Source: Myxococcales bacterium (GTDB lineage Bacteria > Myxococcota_A > Polyangia > Palsa-1104 > JAEUJZ01). From it: 64,000 nt of DNA. Below, piece by piece: positions 34,987-44,031 of the stretch. The position numbers and the translations under genes are program-made. The stretch lies in contig JAEUKB010000097.1 in NCBI GenBank assembly GCA_016794365.1, forward strand, positions 124,001 to 188,000, read 5' to 3'. The notes below the pieces were generated by a model. The model was not told the DNA's origin, made no database searches, and saw only the letters and a program-made list of their open reading frames with translations. Every line of letters starts with the position of its first letter. Position 1 is the stretch's first letter.

Positions 34987-35423
34987 ATGTGTCCGGTCAG
35001 CTCAAAGCCAAAGCGCTCGCAGATGTCACGCTGAAGCAGCTCGATCGCTTCAAAACAGAACTCCACCACCTTGCCGCAAGACGTACAGACCAAGTGATCA
35101 TGATGCTCGCGCTCGAACGCTCGTTCATAGCGCGCACCGTCGCCAGTTGAGATCAGCGTAAGCTGCAAAAGACCGGCTTCGACCAGCAGCGGCAGCACGC
35201 GATAGACCGTAGCAGGATGCGCATCAATCACACCGGAAGAGCGCAGATCACTTACCAAATCATCTACGGAAAAATGACCCGGACGACGCAGCGCCACTTC
35301 CGCCACCGTTTCCCGTACCGCAGAGCTTTTCAGGCCGCGCTGCTTGACCACAGTCCGAAGCTGATCGAGTGCTCGACCGATCGCTGCGGAGCTGATGGTC
35401 TGCGCGGGCTTGATCTTGTGCAT
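34932..35423 (-). CDS. fur: Fur-family metal-responsive repressor
   Basis: The protein has the Fur fold: N-terminal winged helix (LKSSAVRETVAEVALRRPGHFSVDDLV, ATVYRVLPLLVEAGLLQL) and the C-terminal metal and dimer region (FEREHHDHLVCTSCGKVVEF, with His cluster and CxxC; VCKEC near the end, a second CxxC). Whether it senses iron, zinc or peroxide cannot be told from this. The ORF opens at 35525, but the first 31 codons are not Fur-like; ATG 35423 (or 35432) gives a normal-length protein. The operator at 35434-35450 covers its own promoter, so it is probably autoregulated. Confidence 0.88.
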   Translation of the reverse strand: MHKIKPAQTISSAAIGRALDQLRTVVKQRGLKSSAVRETVAEVALRRPGHFSVDDLVSDLRSSGVIDAHPATVYRVLPLLVEAGLLQLTLISTGDGARYERAFEREHHDHLVCTSCGKVVEFCFEAIELLQRDICERFGFELTGHIHELLGVCKECRTTDAVT

Positions 35424-35430
35424 GGCTGTC

Positions 35431-35459
35431 ATCTTGCGAACTGTTCGCAATTCCGTCAA
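35431..35459 (-). promoter_or_regulatory. Fur-type operator within the fur promoter
   Basis: On the - strand TTGACG (35459-35454) and CAAGAT (35436-35431) are a -35/-10 pair with 17-base spacing. Between them lies the palindrome TTGCGAACTGTTCGCAA (35434-35450), an 8-1-8 dyad sharing TGCGAA...TTCGCA with the operator at 34403-34417. The transcript would start near the initiation codon, so the message may be leaderless or have a very short leader. Confidence 0.65.
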
Positions 35460-35642
35460 GAGTCGCTCTGTGACCAAGTAGGAAGCCTCGTAGCATGAAC
35501 GGAGCGCGCATTGGGAGTCCTGCAAACCTGCACGATCCCGCGCTCTGTAGATCGATCATTTCCGTCGGAAAACAACAGCGAACAGGCCGCTGTCAGACCG
35601 CCATGTTAGACATGAACTTCCTTTGAAACAGGAGGCGTACTG

Positions 35643-38213
35643 ATGAACCGAACCAAGCTGACTCTGTCCCACCGAAACCTGCTCCGCACTGTCTTTCCGC
35701 AGTCGATCCTGGGAGCGCTCCTTCTTGTGTCGCTACAAAGCGGATGCGATCTGCCGACCGAAACAGAGGAGCTGGCTGCGCCCGACAGTCCCCTGGAGCT
35801 GCTGGCGCAAGGTGCGCGGATTCCGCAGCTTACCAAGGTCGATCCACCGACGGTGTTTTCCGGTGCATCACAGATCCTGACGCTGACGGGACGCAACTTT
35901 ACGCCGGATCTGAAAGTGTCTGTCGATGGGACCGCCGTGACGATCCTGCGGCTTGTATCGACGACGCAAGCGCAGGTGTTGTTGCCCAGCTCGATCAGTG
36001 CGCTGGGCAAGCGGCTTGTGCGCGTGGAAAACGGATCCACCTTTCGCGGCAGTGATCGCAACGATCTGCTGACGATTGTTGCGGACCCGATCGCGCTGAC
36101 TTCCCCGGAACAGATCCTCGATGGAGATCCCGGCAAGCAGGTGCTCAGCACCGACGTGAACGGCGACGGAAAAGCGGACATGTTGGTGCTCAGTCCTGAT
36201 ACCAACACGGTTCGGATTCACATCTCGCAAGGTCGTGGCAAGCCCACTTCCCAGTCGCTACGCATCGGTAGCAATGCGAGCAGCTTCGCCACGGGAGACC
36301 TCAACGCAGACGGCAAAGTGGACTTGGTGGTCGTGGCTGCGGGAACCGCCAGCAGCTATTTCGGAGACGGAACAGGTGGCTTTTCCATCGCCAAGAGCAG
36401 CAGCGAAGCGCGCTTTGCGAGCATCCCAAGTCTTCCGAACATCTTGGCGCTGGCCGATGTCAACGGCGACGGCAAGATCGATCTGTGCTTTGGCTCCAAT
36501 CAGAGCATCCTCGGCACCGGACAAGGAACGCTGGCCTGCGCAGCGGGCAGAGGCGACGGCGGATTCTCTGCCAGCGTGACAGTTCGCACCATGACGGACC
36601 CGATCCAGCAGATTCGTGCCGACGACGTAACGGGAGACGGCAAGGCTGATCTGCTCGTTGTCACCGGCGGAACCCTTCCGATCATTGGTGGGAAGGTCGG
36701 CGAGCTGGCTGTGATTCCGATGCCCGCAGCGACGCCCGCTGCATCGTTTGTCTATTCTGCCAGCGACAAGGTCACTGCCGTCACGAGCGGCGACTATAAC
36801 CGCGATGGAAAGACGGACGTTGCGATCTTGTCAGCGGACGCCAAGCTGAACATCTTTTACGGAACGGGCGACGGCAATTTCCCAACGATCCGAGGCATGA
36901 GCGTCAGTCTCGCTGGCGGTCAGATCTTTTCCGTGGACTGGAACAAAGACGGAAAGCTGGACCTTGTGACTGGCGGTCGGATCGAGACGACCGGAACGCT
37001 GTGGGCAGGACTGCTCTTGACCGGAAATGGCGACGGAAGCTTTGCCAGTTCGACGTTTTTGCGACCGACGCGCCTGGAGTATTCCAACATCGCGGTGAGT
37101 GATGTCGATGCCGATGGCAAGCCGGATCTCGTCGGAATCGATGACAAGAGCGGCAAAGCGCAGCTCTACTTCGGTCGCGGAGACGCAAACTTGATCGGAT
37201 CACCGGAATCCGGTGCGATCTTGCGCGATTACGTAGCCGCAGGAGACTTTAACAGCGACGGAATCATCGACTTGGCTTCTGCTTCGGTGATCGCGAACCT
37301 CGCTCAGGTTTCGCTCGGACTTGGAGACGGTCAGTTCAAGTCGTTTGGATCAAGTGCCAGCGTCGATAAGGGACCAAGCGCTCTGACGACTGGAGACTTC
37401 AATGGCGACAAAAAGCTGGACTTGGTGGTCGCAAACTATGACTCATCGGTGGTCAGCTTGCTGCTCGGAAATGGCGATGGAACGCTCGCTGCGCAGCGCA
37501 CGTTTAGCGTCGGCAAAGCACCCAGCGGAATCGCTGCGATGGATGTGAATGCGGACGGATTTCTCGACATCGTGACATCCAACGCAGAAGCAGACAATGT
37601 CAGCGTGCTGATCGGAAACGGAACCGGAAACTTCGCAACATCGAAGGAATATCCCGTCGGTAAGTATCCGATTGGAGTGGTCCTTGCAGACTTTAACGGA
37701 GACGGACGACCGGATCTGGTGACCGCCAATGCGGACAGCAACAACGTGAGCTATCTGCAAGGCTCTGCGGCCAGTGCGGGTGCGTTCAACGTGGCCAAAC
37801 AGATTGCTGCCTGCGCAAGTCCTGCGTCGCTGGTTGCGTCCGATCTCAACGGAGACAGCAAGCTGGATCTCTTGGTTGCGTGCGCAGATGACGGAGGAAT
37901 TGCCTACTTGATCGGAAAGGGAGACGGCACCTTCAACGCGGCCAAGACGGTTCAGACATGCAGCTTCCCGTCGGACGTTCAGGTTGCACAGCTCACCAGC
38001 GACACCAGGCCGGATCTGGTCGTTGCTTGCGGAAGTCCGAAGACGCTTCAGTTCTACGCGCAAGTGGCGGATCTGACGTTCTCTCAATCTCCGCGCACGG
38101 TGGATTTGGGCCGAGGCTTCTTCGTCGGAGACGTAACAGGCGATAGCAAAGCAGATGTCCTGGTCACGGAAAACCCCATCAACCCGCTGCTGCTCGTCAA
38201 TACCAACCGCTAG
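35643..38213 (+). CDS. FG-GAP/VCBS repeat lipoprotein with IPT domain
   Basis: The signal peptide ends at a lipobox (VSLQSGC), followed by an IPT/TIG-like domain (ITPDLKVSVDGTAVTILRL with PPTVFSGASQIL, residues about 60-140). The remaining 650 residues are about a dozen repeats with the FG-GAP/VCBS consensus (ALADVNGDGKIDLCFGSN, AVSDVDADGKPDLVGI, DFNGDGRPDLVTANADS), each with a Ca2+-binding DxNxDGxxD loop. These proteins fold as seven- to eight-bladed propellers and typically bind Ca2+ and surface partners. It is probably an outer-leaflet lipoprotein. GGAGG at about 35632 precedes the ATG. Confidence 0.88.
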   Translation: MNRTKLTLSHRNLLRTVFPQSILGALLLVSLQSGCDLPTETEELAAPDSPLELLAQGARIPQLTKVDPPTVFSGASQILTLTGRNFTPDLKVSVDGTAVTILRLVSTTQAQVLLPSSISALGKRLVRVENGSTFRGSDRNDLLTIVADPIALTSPEQILDGDPGKQVLSTDVNGDGKADMLVLSPDTNTVRIHISQGRGKPTSQSLRIGSNASSFATGDLNADGKVDLVVVAAGTASSYFGDGTGGFSIAKSSSEARFASIPSLPNILALADVNGDGKIDLCFGSNQSILGTGQGTLACAAGRGDGGFSASVTVRTMTDPIQQIRADDVTGDGKADLLVVTGGTLPIIGGKVGELAVIPMPAATPAASFVYSASDKVTAVTSGDYNRDGKTDVAILSADAKLNIFYGTGDGNFPTIRGMSVSLAGGQIFSVDWNKDGKLDLVTGGRIETTGTLWAGLLLTGNGDGSFASSTFLRPTRLEYSNIAVSDVDADGKPDLVGIDDKSGKAQLYFGRGDANLIGSPESGAILRDYVAAGDFNSDGIIDLASASVIANLAQVSLGLGDGQFKSFGSSASVDKGPSALTTGDFNGDKKLDLVVANYDSSVVSLLLGNGDGTLAAQRTFSVGKAPSGIAAMDVNADGFLDIVTSNAEADNVSVLIGNGTGNFATSKEYPVGKYPIGVVLADFNGDGRPDLVTANADSNNVSYLQGSAASAGAFNVAKQIAACASPASLVASDLNGDSKLDLLVACADDGGIAYLIGKGDGTFNAAKTVQTCSFPSDVQVAQLTSDTRPDLVVACGSPKTLQFYAQVADLTFSQSPRTVDLGRGFFVGDVTGDSKADVLVTENPINPLLLVNTNR

Positions 38214-38305
38214 CAGCCAGACGCGACGCACGACCGTCGCGTACGTCGTCTCTGTCCCGCCCTTTCAGCTTGCCTGATTCTGCTGTCTGCGCCTGGGTAT
38301 CCTGG

Positions 38306-38776
38306 CTACTTTTCCACCACACCGTCGGGCGCAGGCAGCAGCATTTCCAGATGCGGAATCCCATCTTCATCGTAGGGAAGACCGATCCCGACAAAGCCCA
38401 GCTCTTCATAAAAACGCTGAAGATAGAGCTGTCCTCCGATGCGAATCGCGCGCTTCCCAAAGGCCAGCCAGGTCTGCGCTATCGCTTCCTGCATCAGGCG
38501 CTTTCCCATCCCTGTGCGACGGACTTCGGGATGACAGACGACGCGACCGATCGAGGGCTCGGGATAGGACAGACCGGACGGAAGGAGTCGCGCATACGCA
38601 AGCAGACGACCGGACGGACTGCGTCCAAGCAGATGAAGCGACGCCTGATCTTTGTCATCGCAGTCCAGGTACGCACAGCGCTGCTCGACGGAAAACACCA
38701 GCTGACGCAGGGTCAGAATGGCATACAGCTCATCGACAGAGAGCCGCGCAAACGGAATGACATCAAAGGTAAGCAC
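38306..38776 (-). CDS. elaA: ElaA-like GNAT N-acetyltransferase
   Basis: The 156 residues match the GNAT family: ILTLRQLVFSVEQRCAYLDCDDKDQASLHLLG and RVVCHPEVRRTGMGKRLMQEAIAQ with the acetyl-CoA loop (RRTGMGK), then YLQRFYEELGFVGIG. The order is that of ElaA (Pfam Acetyltransf). Substrate not known. It stands alone, convergent with the FG-GAP gene and followed by a short tandem repeat. Confidence 0.85.
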   Translation of the reverse strand: MLTFDVIPFARLSVDELYAILTLRQLVFSVEQRCAYLDCDDKDQASLHLLGRSPSGRLLAYARLLPSGLSYPEPSIGRVVCHPEVRRTGMGKRLMQEAIAQTWLAFGKRAIRIGGQLYLQRFYEELGFVGIGLPYDEDGIPHLEMLLPAPDGVVEK

Positions 38777-38820
38777 AGCGGAATCCTACCCAATGTCCGC
38801 ACAGACTTCCTAGCGCGCGC

Positions 38821-38885
38821 TGATTCCGTGCGTGGATTCCCAACGCGGATTCCTAACCTGGACTCCTAATGCGGATTCCCAACGT
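38821..38885. repeat. Five 13-bp tandem repeats
   Basis: The unit GGATTCCnAAC begins at 38821 (TGATTCC), 38834, 38847, 38860 (GGACTCC) and 38873, exactly 13 bases apart. It lies between the ElaA gene and a membrane protein gene, both on the - strand, immediately upstream of the elaA start region. Related fragments (GACTCCCAA, GATTCCTAA on the opposite strand) recur around 46090-46125 and 50770. Confidence 0.6.
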
Positions 38886-38896
38886 ATGCTTAATCG

Positions 38897-39847
38897 TCAC
38901 TGACCTGCGCGTAGGATGCCTCGGATGATCAGTACGATGCCGTAGACGACTGCACCGTAGGCCATCACAAAGCGTCCACCACTGGAGCTGCTGGCCACTT
39001 GATAGCTGGCGATGGTGACGATGAGGCCTCCGCACAGCCACAGCGCACCGATCACGATCTGCGCTTGAGCGGACTGCGGCTCTCGCGGATTTGCGGCTGC
39101 GGAATCGGCTGCAAGCTGTGCGAAGTCGTCTGGAACAGAAGCCGGAACAGAAGCCGGAACAGAAGCGAGACGCCGCAGATCCTGGAGCGCACGCCACAGC
39201 ACGTACAGCGTCATGCCTCGGAACGCGAGCACAATGGGCTGACGGATCAGGAAAAATCCCCACGGTGTTGCGCCAAGCGACTTCGTAGCGGGAATCAGCA
39301 CCAGCAGGATGCTCGTGAGGTTGAGCAGAACATACAACCCCAGCGCAGCGCTCATCGCGCGATCAAAAGCCCGTAGCGTCAATCGTCCGATCGTCGCAAA
39401 CAGCAGTCCGTAAGCCATCAGCAAGAACACAGCGGTTGCGAAGCTTCCGACCCTGGATGCATAGACCTGTCGCAGCAGCTCGGGATAGATCTGAAAGCTC
39501 CACGAAAAGCTGATATCGATCGCAAACAGCAGCAGCGATGCCAGCGCAGGACCAGCAGAAGGAGTCCCCTGCGTGCAGCGATACAGCGCAAAGACTGCGT
39601 AGACAAAGACAGACTGCGCCAGCAGAAACAGAAAGCCGAGTCCCTTCCAGACTGTCTGAACCAGCGCAGGATACAGATCGGAAAAGGAAGCGCCGTCTCG
39701 CAGATAGAAAATATAACCGGCCTGAAAGAACCCGTGAAACAAGCCAACCATCGTGGTGACTGCGGTCAGGATCAGCAGCAGTCGCACCGCAGCGATCTTC
39801 GACTGAAAATCATGGGAAGCAGAGCGCGATAGATCAGAGTCCGTCAT
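38897..39847 (-). CDS. Membrane protein of unknown function
   Basis: ATG 39847 (MTDSDLSRSAS) is preferred because the longer frame begins with residues without membrane character. About eight hydrophobic helices are visible (AAVRLLLILTAVTTMVGLFHGF; LGFLFLLAQSVFVYAVFALY; AMSAALGLYVLLNLTSILLVLI; IVIGALWLCGGLIVTIASY). A polar loop contains a triple VPAS repeat (39135-39165 region), from a short tandem DNA duplication. I do not recognise the family; no operon partner is obvious. Confidence 0.55.
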   Translation of the reverse strand: MTDSDLSRSASHDFQSKIAAVRLLLILTAVTTMVGLFHGFFQAGYIFYLRDGASFSDLYPALVQTVWKGLGFLFLLAQSVFVYAVFALYRCTQGTPSAGPALASLLLFAIDISFSWSFQIYPELLRQVYASRVGSFATAVFLLMAYGLLFATIGRLTLRAFDRAMSAALGLYVLLNLTSILLVLIPATKSLGATPWGFFLIRQPIVLAFRGMTLYVLWRALQDLRRLASVPASVPASVPDDFAQLAADSAAANPREPQSAQAQIVIGALWLCGGLIVTIASYQVASSSSGGRFVMAYGAVVYGIVLIIRGILRAGQ

Positions 39848-39941
39848 GTTGGCATCGTACAGGAAAGCACGAAGTCCGCACAACGGAGCACGCACAAGCC
39901 GAGCAATCCCTCGGCTGTGCTTCGGTTTTGGCTCTGTGTTT

Positions 39942-40079
39942 CTAGTTCATGTTGGTGGCAATCAGGATCGCAAGCATCAGCAGCGCCAGCACGGCGATGA
40001 AGACGGCGCCCCGGCTGCTTGTCGGACGAGAATCGACGGAATCGATGCTCGTCTCTTCGCGCTCGGAAGTACGCATCAT
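39942..40079 (-). CDS. Small single-helix membrane protein
   Basis: From the ATG 40079 the product is about 45 residues: a Ser/Arg/Glu-rich N-terminus (MRTSEREETSIDSVDSRPTSSRG) followed by one hydrophobic helix (AVFIAVLALLMLAILIATN). A longer frame to 40127 exists but starts with residues unlike coding sequence. Its context gives no function. Confidence 0.45.
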   Translation of the reverse strand: MMRTSEREETSIDSVDSRPTSSRGAVFIAVLALLMLAILIATNMN

Positions 40080-40157
40080 CTGGCTCCTTTGGCTGTGTAG
40101 ACAGCACGGAGTGTGATGCCCAGCCATCGGCCAGGCACGATCTAGGAATCAAGACCT

Positions 40158-40502
40158 CTAGATGAGCGAAAAAGGTGGCGCGCGTGCAGCGTGTACAGAG
40201 ACCAGCCCGCTGGCGCGAACGGGTCCGTACAGCATCGGAAGCTGAAGTAGAGAGACGTGCAGCCGCAGAGACTGAAGCGGAGCAGGCAGCACAAACCAAT
40301 TGGGAAGCGGTCCCCACGATCGCTTGGCGGGCTTCCCAGACAGAAGGACATGCGCGGCACTACGCGGCTCCCCTCGAACCAGCAGCGCTTTGTCTGCAAG
40401 TGGCTGGGTTAGCTCACACGCACCGTCGCTCACATGGATGCGCACACTGCCTGAACACAGCAGTGTAAGAGCAACCAGGAGTGACCAAAGCGCAGCGCGC
40501 AT
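40158..40502 (-). CDS. Small secreted protein of unknown function
   Basis: A signal peptide (MRAALWSLLVALTLLCSGSV) is followed by about 95 residues (IHVSDGACELTQPLADKALLVRGEPRS, ending PPFSLI). It is a reasonable small exported protein, but the last third has an unusual Pro/Ala/Leu pattern. It lies between the small membrane protein gene and the large membrane protein gene, all three on the - strand, so co-expression is likely. Confidence 0.5.
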   Translation of the reverse strand: MRAALWSLLVALTLLCSGSVRIHVSDGACELTQPLADKALLVRGEPRSAAHVLLSGKPAKRSWGPLPNWFVLPAPLQSLRLHVSLLQLPMLYGPVRASGLVSVHAARAPPFSLI

Positions 40503-40541
40503 GCTGTTAGCTATAACACTCCGACTTGCGACAGCCCACCA

Positions 40542-42248
40542 TTACCTTGGACTTTTTTTGCGATACACCGTCCACAGCCCCGCACGCGCGAGCGGAGTCA
40601 GCGCGCTTGCATGTGTTGCGAACAGACGCTCTGCAGGTGGCGCAGCGTAGGTGATGAAGTAGTCAAAGTAGGCGACGACTTCTGCGATCTGTGCCTGCTC
40701 TGGATGAAACGGATTCAGCGAAGGAATGCGCACAGCGTCGGACTTTTTGCGACAGAGCGATCCCGGTGCGCCACAGAAAGTAATCGCAACCATGCTGTGC
40801 GGACTGCGCCGCTCGATCGGATAGTAGGCCGGAAGGTTCACAAGCTGCGCACCGGATGACAGCACGCGCGAGCTGCCTCCACCAAACACCAGACCGACGG
40901 ATTTCCCACCGGGAGGCGTCGCATCCAGCACGGTCGCAAAGTCGGTCAGCTCACGTCCGTAGCGATGAAACTGAAGCGTCAACAGCAGCGCATACAGCAG
41001 AGAAGGAATCACAGACAGCACAAAGAGTCGATATAGCCACACGCGCGGAACCAAGCGCAGCGACGAAGGAATCAGCGAAAAGGACAGCACCGCAGACAAG
41101 ATCGCAAAGCGCGGATAGATGGTCTGAAACTCTGCAATGTGATGCGGAAGTCCAAGGTATGCCAACAGTCCAAGCAGTGGCGGAATCGCGCGCAGCAGCC
41201 AGGAAGAGGCAGTCCCAAAGGAGTCTGGATGATGCTTGGAACCGATCGTCTTTCCGACGAAAAACAGCACGGTCATCACAATCAAAAAGACGTTGCTCAT
41301 CACCTGATCAGAGACATCCATGAAGCCACGCAGCAGATGAACTTGAAACAGAAACAGACGCTTTGCCGGATCGAATAGGAGCTGCCATGGACTTCCTAGC
41401 TCTGCACTGCGCGCGTGCCAAAAAGCCTGCACCGTATACCAGATTCCTTTGCTGTGACCTGGGCTGGTTGCGTGTACAGCATCCGCTGAAAAGATGCCCT
41501 TTGACTGCCAAATATAAAGCGCGATCAGCGACGGAAGAATTGCTAAGAGTGAAGCAAGTCGCGCGGTCCACCTTTGTCCGGGAACACAGATCAGCATCAG
41601 CGCGATGAGCAGCGCCAGTCCGTACGTCTGTACATGACTTAGATACAAGCAGATTCCCAGCACAGTGAGCAGCGCGATGTCTTTGGAAACAGCTCTCACG
41701 GATCGCAAAACCAAGATCACCTGCGCAACAAAGCCGACCAAGATCGGAATCGAGCAAGCGAAGCTGACAAAGCCATAATGAAGCGGCATGTTGTACGCCA
41801 AAGGAAATGCGAGCAGCGACGGAAATGAAGCACTTCCCAGCACACGCAGAAGTCGCGCACAGAAGAGCGGAAGCGCCGCGATCATGACGCAGATGATCAG
41901 CCGATGCGCAAGCTGAAGCGAGCAGACCTTCCCAAGTAGATACAGCAGCGCGTAGTACGCAAAGTAGCCAGAGGGTGCAACGTGCGCTTCATACAGAGCA
42001 TGCTGCGGAGTCCCCGGTAGATCCGACTTGGTAACCGCATCGATCAGCGACAAGTGCAGTGGCAGATCAAGTCCCGGCAGAAAGCGCGTCACAAACAGCG
42101 GCAGCAGATACAGCGGTAGCAGCGTCGCGTAGGCCAGCCAAAACAGCGTACGCTCATCACCATGTTGAACGGAACGGAGAAGTCGGATAGCCAGCAACCG
42201 AAGCGACCCAGGCAACATCACAAGCGGTTTTATCACGAATCGCCGCAC
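40542..42248 (-). CDS. Multi-spanning membrane protein (glycosyltransferase 39/87-like)
   Basis: About 12 hydrophobic helices run from FWLAYATLLPLYLLPLFVTRF through YALLYLLGKVCSLQLAHRLIICV to LYRLFVLSVIPSLLYALLLTLQF, followed by a soluble C-terminal domain (AQLVNLPAYYPIERRSPHS, GAPGSLCRKKSDAV). The topology resembles membrane glycosyltransferases of the C fold, but the Asp pair after the first helix is not certain (RFLPGLDLPLHLSLIDAV contains D-x-P-x-H). The start is GTG 42248 or ATG 42218. Function unknown. Confidence 0.6.
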   Translation of the reverse strand: MRRFVIKPLVMLPGSLRLLAIRLLRSVQHGDERTLFWLAYATLLPLYLLPLFVTRFLPGLDLPLHLSLIDAVTKSDLPGTPQHALYEAHVAPSGYFAYYALLYLLGKVCSLQLAHRLIICVMIAALPLFCARLLRVLGSASFPSLLAFPLAYNMPLHYGFVSFACSIPILVGFVAQVILVLRSVRAVSKDIALLTVLGICLYLSHVQTYGLALLIALMLICVPGQRWTARLASLLAILPSLIALYIWQSKGIFSADAVHATSPGHSKGIWYTVQAFWHARSAELGSPWQLLFDPAKRLFLFQVHLLRGFMDVSDQVMSNVFLIVMTVLFFVGKTIGSKHHPDSFGTASSWLLRAIPPLLGLLAYLGLPHHIAEFQTIYPRFAILSAVLSFSLIPSSLRLVPRVWLYRLFVLSVIPSLLYALLLTLQFHRYGRELTDFATVLDATPPGGKSVGLVFGGGSSRVLSSGAQLVNLPAYYPIERRSPHSMVAITFCGAPGSLCRKKSDAVRIPSLNPFHPEQAQIAEVVAYFDYFITYAAPPAERLFATHASALTPLARAGLWTVYRKKSPR

Positions 42249-42334
42249 GCGTTTTGCTGCGCAGAGCAGATGTTTACGCGCTCACAAGTTCGGAGTCACT
42301 TGCGATATGCTCGAATCACGCTACGGAGGCCTCG

Positions 42335-43870
42335 ATGATCGTTCCGCTGACCGTTTCAGACTTCCTTGATCGTGCAGTGATCGCGTACGGAGATCGCATC
42401 GGCATCATTGATGAGCCGGATCAACCGGCTCCGTCTCTGGGTTCGCTTACGTATCGACAGATTGGACAGCTTACGCAGCGCTACGCAGCGGCGCTTGATT
42501 CGCTGGGAATTGCACCGGGTGAGCGCGTTGCGATCGTGTCTCACAACGCTGCTCGACTGCTGCTGGCGCTGTATGGCGTGTCTGGTTCAGGTCGGGTCTT
42601 GGTTCCGATAAACTTCCGTCTTCATCCCGCAGAGATCGCATACATCGTCGAGCACTCCGGTGCGTCTGTGCTGCTGATCGATCCCGAGCTGGCGCCAGCA
42701 CTGGCGGATGTTCCCTTCAAACACAGAGCGATCCTGGGTCCAGAATCAGACGCGCTGCTTGGCTGTAGTCAGGACCCACCGAAGCCATGGCAGCGTGATG
42801 AACAAGCGACCGCAACGATCAACTACACGAGCGGAACCACTGCGCGCCCCAAAGGAGTCCAGCTTACGCATCGAAGTCTGTGGCTCAACGCAACGATCTT
42901 TGGTCTACACAGCAGCGTCACCGATCGCGATGTGTATCTGCACACGCTCCCGACGTTTCACTGCAATGGCTGGGGCATGCCGTTTGTGCTGGCCGCGATG
43001 GGTGTAAAGCAGGTTGTGCTGCGCAAGATCTCTGGTCCAGAGATCCTGCGTCGAGTCGAAGCACATGGTGTCACGCTGATGTGCGCAGCTCCGGCTGTGA
43101 TAAACGCAGTCCTTGATGCCGCGCAGCACAGCGGAAAGCCAGCGCCGGGCCGTGGTCGTGTGCGAATTGTCGTCGCGGGAGCACCTCCTCCTACGCGAAC
43201 CATTGAGCGCGTAGAGACAGAGCTAGGTTGGGAGTTCCTTCAAATCTACGGACTGACAGAGACCTCTCCAGTGCTGACAGTCAATCGTGGACGAGCGGAA
43301 TGGGATGCGCTTTCCCCGTCGGAGCGAGCCCAAAAGCTAAGCCGAGCCGGAGCACCTGCACTGGGAGTCTCTTTGAAGATCGATGATCAGGGAGAAGTGC
43401 TCGCGCAGAGCAACGTAGTGCTGGAAGGATACTGGCAGCAGCCACAAGCCACAGCGGATGCGCTGTCCGATGGATGGTTTCACACGGGCGACGGTGGAAC
43501 GATCGATGAAGAGGGCTATCTGACCATCTCGGATCGCAAAAAAGATGTGATCATCTCGGGTGGTGAAAACATCTCTTCGATCGAAGTAGAAGATGCGCTG
43601 TTTTCACATCCTGCCGTTGCAGAAGTCGCAGTAATTGGGGTTCCTGACAACAAGTGGGGAGAGACGGTCAAAGCGCTGGTGGTGCTTGCACCTGGGAAGC
43701 ACGCTTCAGAGCGCGAGCTGATCGATCACTGTCGCGCACGACTGGCGCACTACAAGTGTCCAACCAGCGTCGAGCTTCGCAGTGAGCTGGCACGCACCGC
43801 AACCGGAAAGCTCCAGAAGTTCAAGCTGCGCGCTCCGTACTGGGAAGGACGCACGCGCCAGGTGAACTAG
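42335..43870 (+). CDS. Long-chain acyl-CoA synthetase / AMP-dependent ligase
   Basis: ATG 42335 has GGAGG at 42325-42329. The ANL-superfamily motifs are present: P-loop INYTSGTTARPKGVQLTH (A3), LQIYGLTETSPVLTVN (A5), DGWFHTGDGGTIDEEGYL (A7), DRKKDVIISGGENISS (A8) and the C-terminal catalytic Lys in RTATGKLQKFKLR. The enzyme activates a carboxylic acid as an adenylate and loads CoA. The sequence is closest to medium/long-chain acyl-CoA synthetases of the FadD13/AlkK kind. It stands alone, divergent from the membrane protein. Confidence 0.9.
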   Translation: MIVPLTVSDFLDRAVIAYGDRIGIIDEPDQPAPSLGSLTYRQIGQLTQRYAAALDSLGIAPGERVAIVSHNAARLLLALYGVSGSGRVLVPINFRLHPAEIAYIVEHSGASVLLIDPELAPALADVPFKHRAILGPESDALLGCSQDPPKPWQRDEQATATINYTSGTTARPKGVQLTHRSLWLNATIFGLHSSVTDRDVYLHTLPTFHCNGWGMPFVLAAMGVKQVVLRKISGPEILRRVEAHGVTLMCAAPAVINAVLDAAQHSGKPAPGRGRVRIVVAGAPPPTRTIERVETELGWEFLQIYGLTETSPVLTVNRGRAEWDALSPSERAQKLSRAGAPALGVSLKIDDQGEVLAQSNVVLEGYWQQPQATADALSDGWFHTGDGGTIDEEGYLTISDRKKDVIISGGENISSIEVEDALFSHPAVAEVAVIGVPDNKWGETVKALVVLAPGKHASERELIDHCRARLAHYKCPTSVELRSELARTATGKLQKFKLRAPYWEGRTRQVN

Positions 43871-44031
43871 CGCCAAGCGGTGCAGATGCTGTTGACCAAG
43901 CCTGTGTGACTGTGGTGTTCTCGCGCTCATGCACTGTCTGTTCGTGCAAATACGCAAGGTCAGCGTCGCTGATTCAGCGTCGTGTAGCTCGGACAGACAG
44001 CGGCTTCCTTTGACACCGAGATCACCAGGCC

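Noticed and set aside
39135..39180. Repeated GGAACAGAAGCC unit
   Set aside because: It is a short in-gene duplication (VPAS repeats) inside a membrane protein, not a separate feature.
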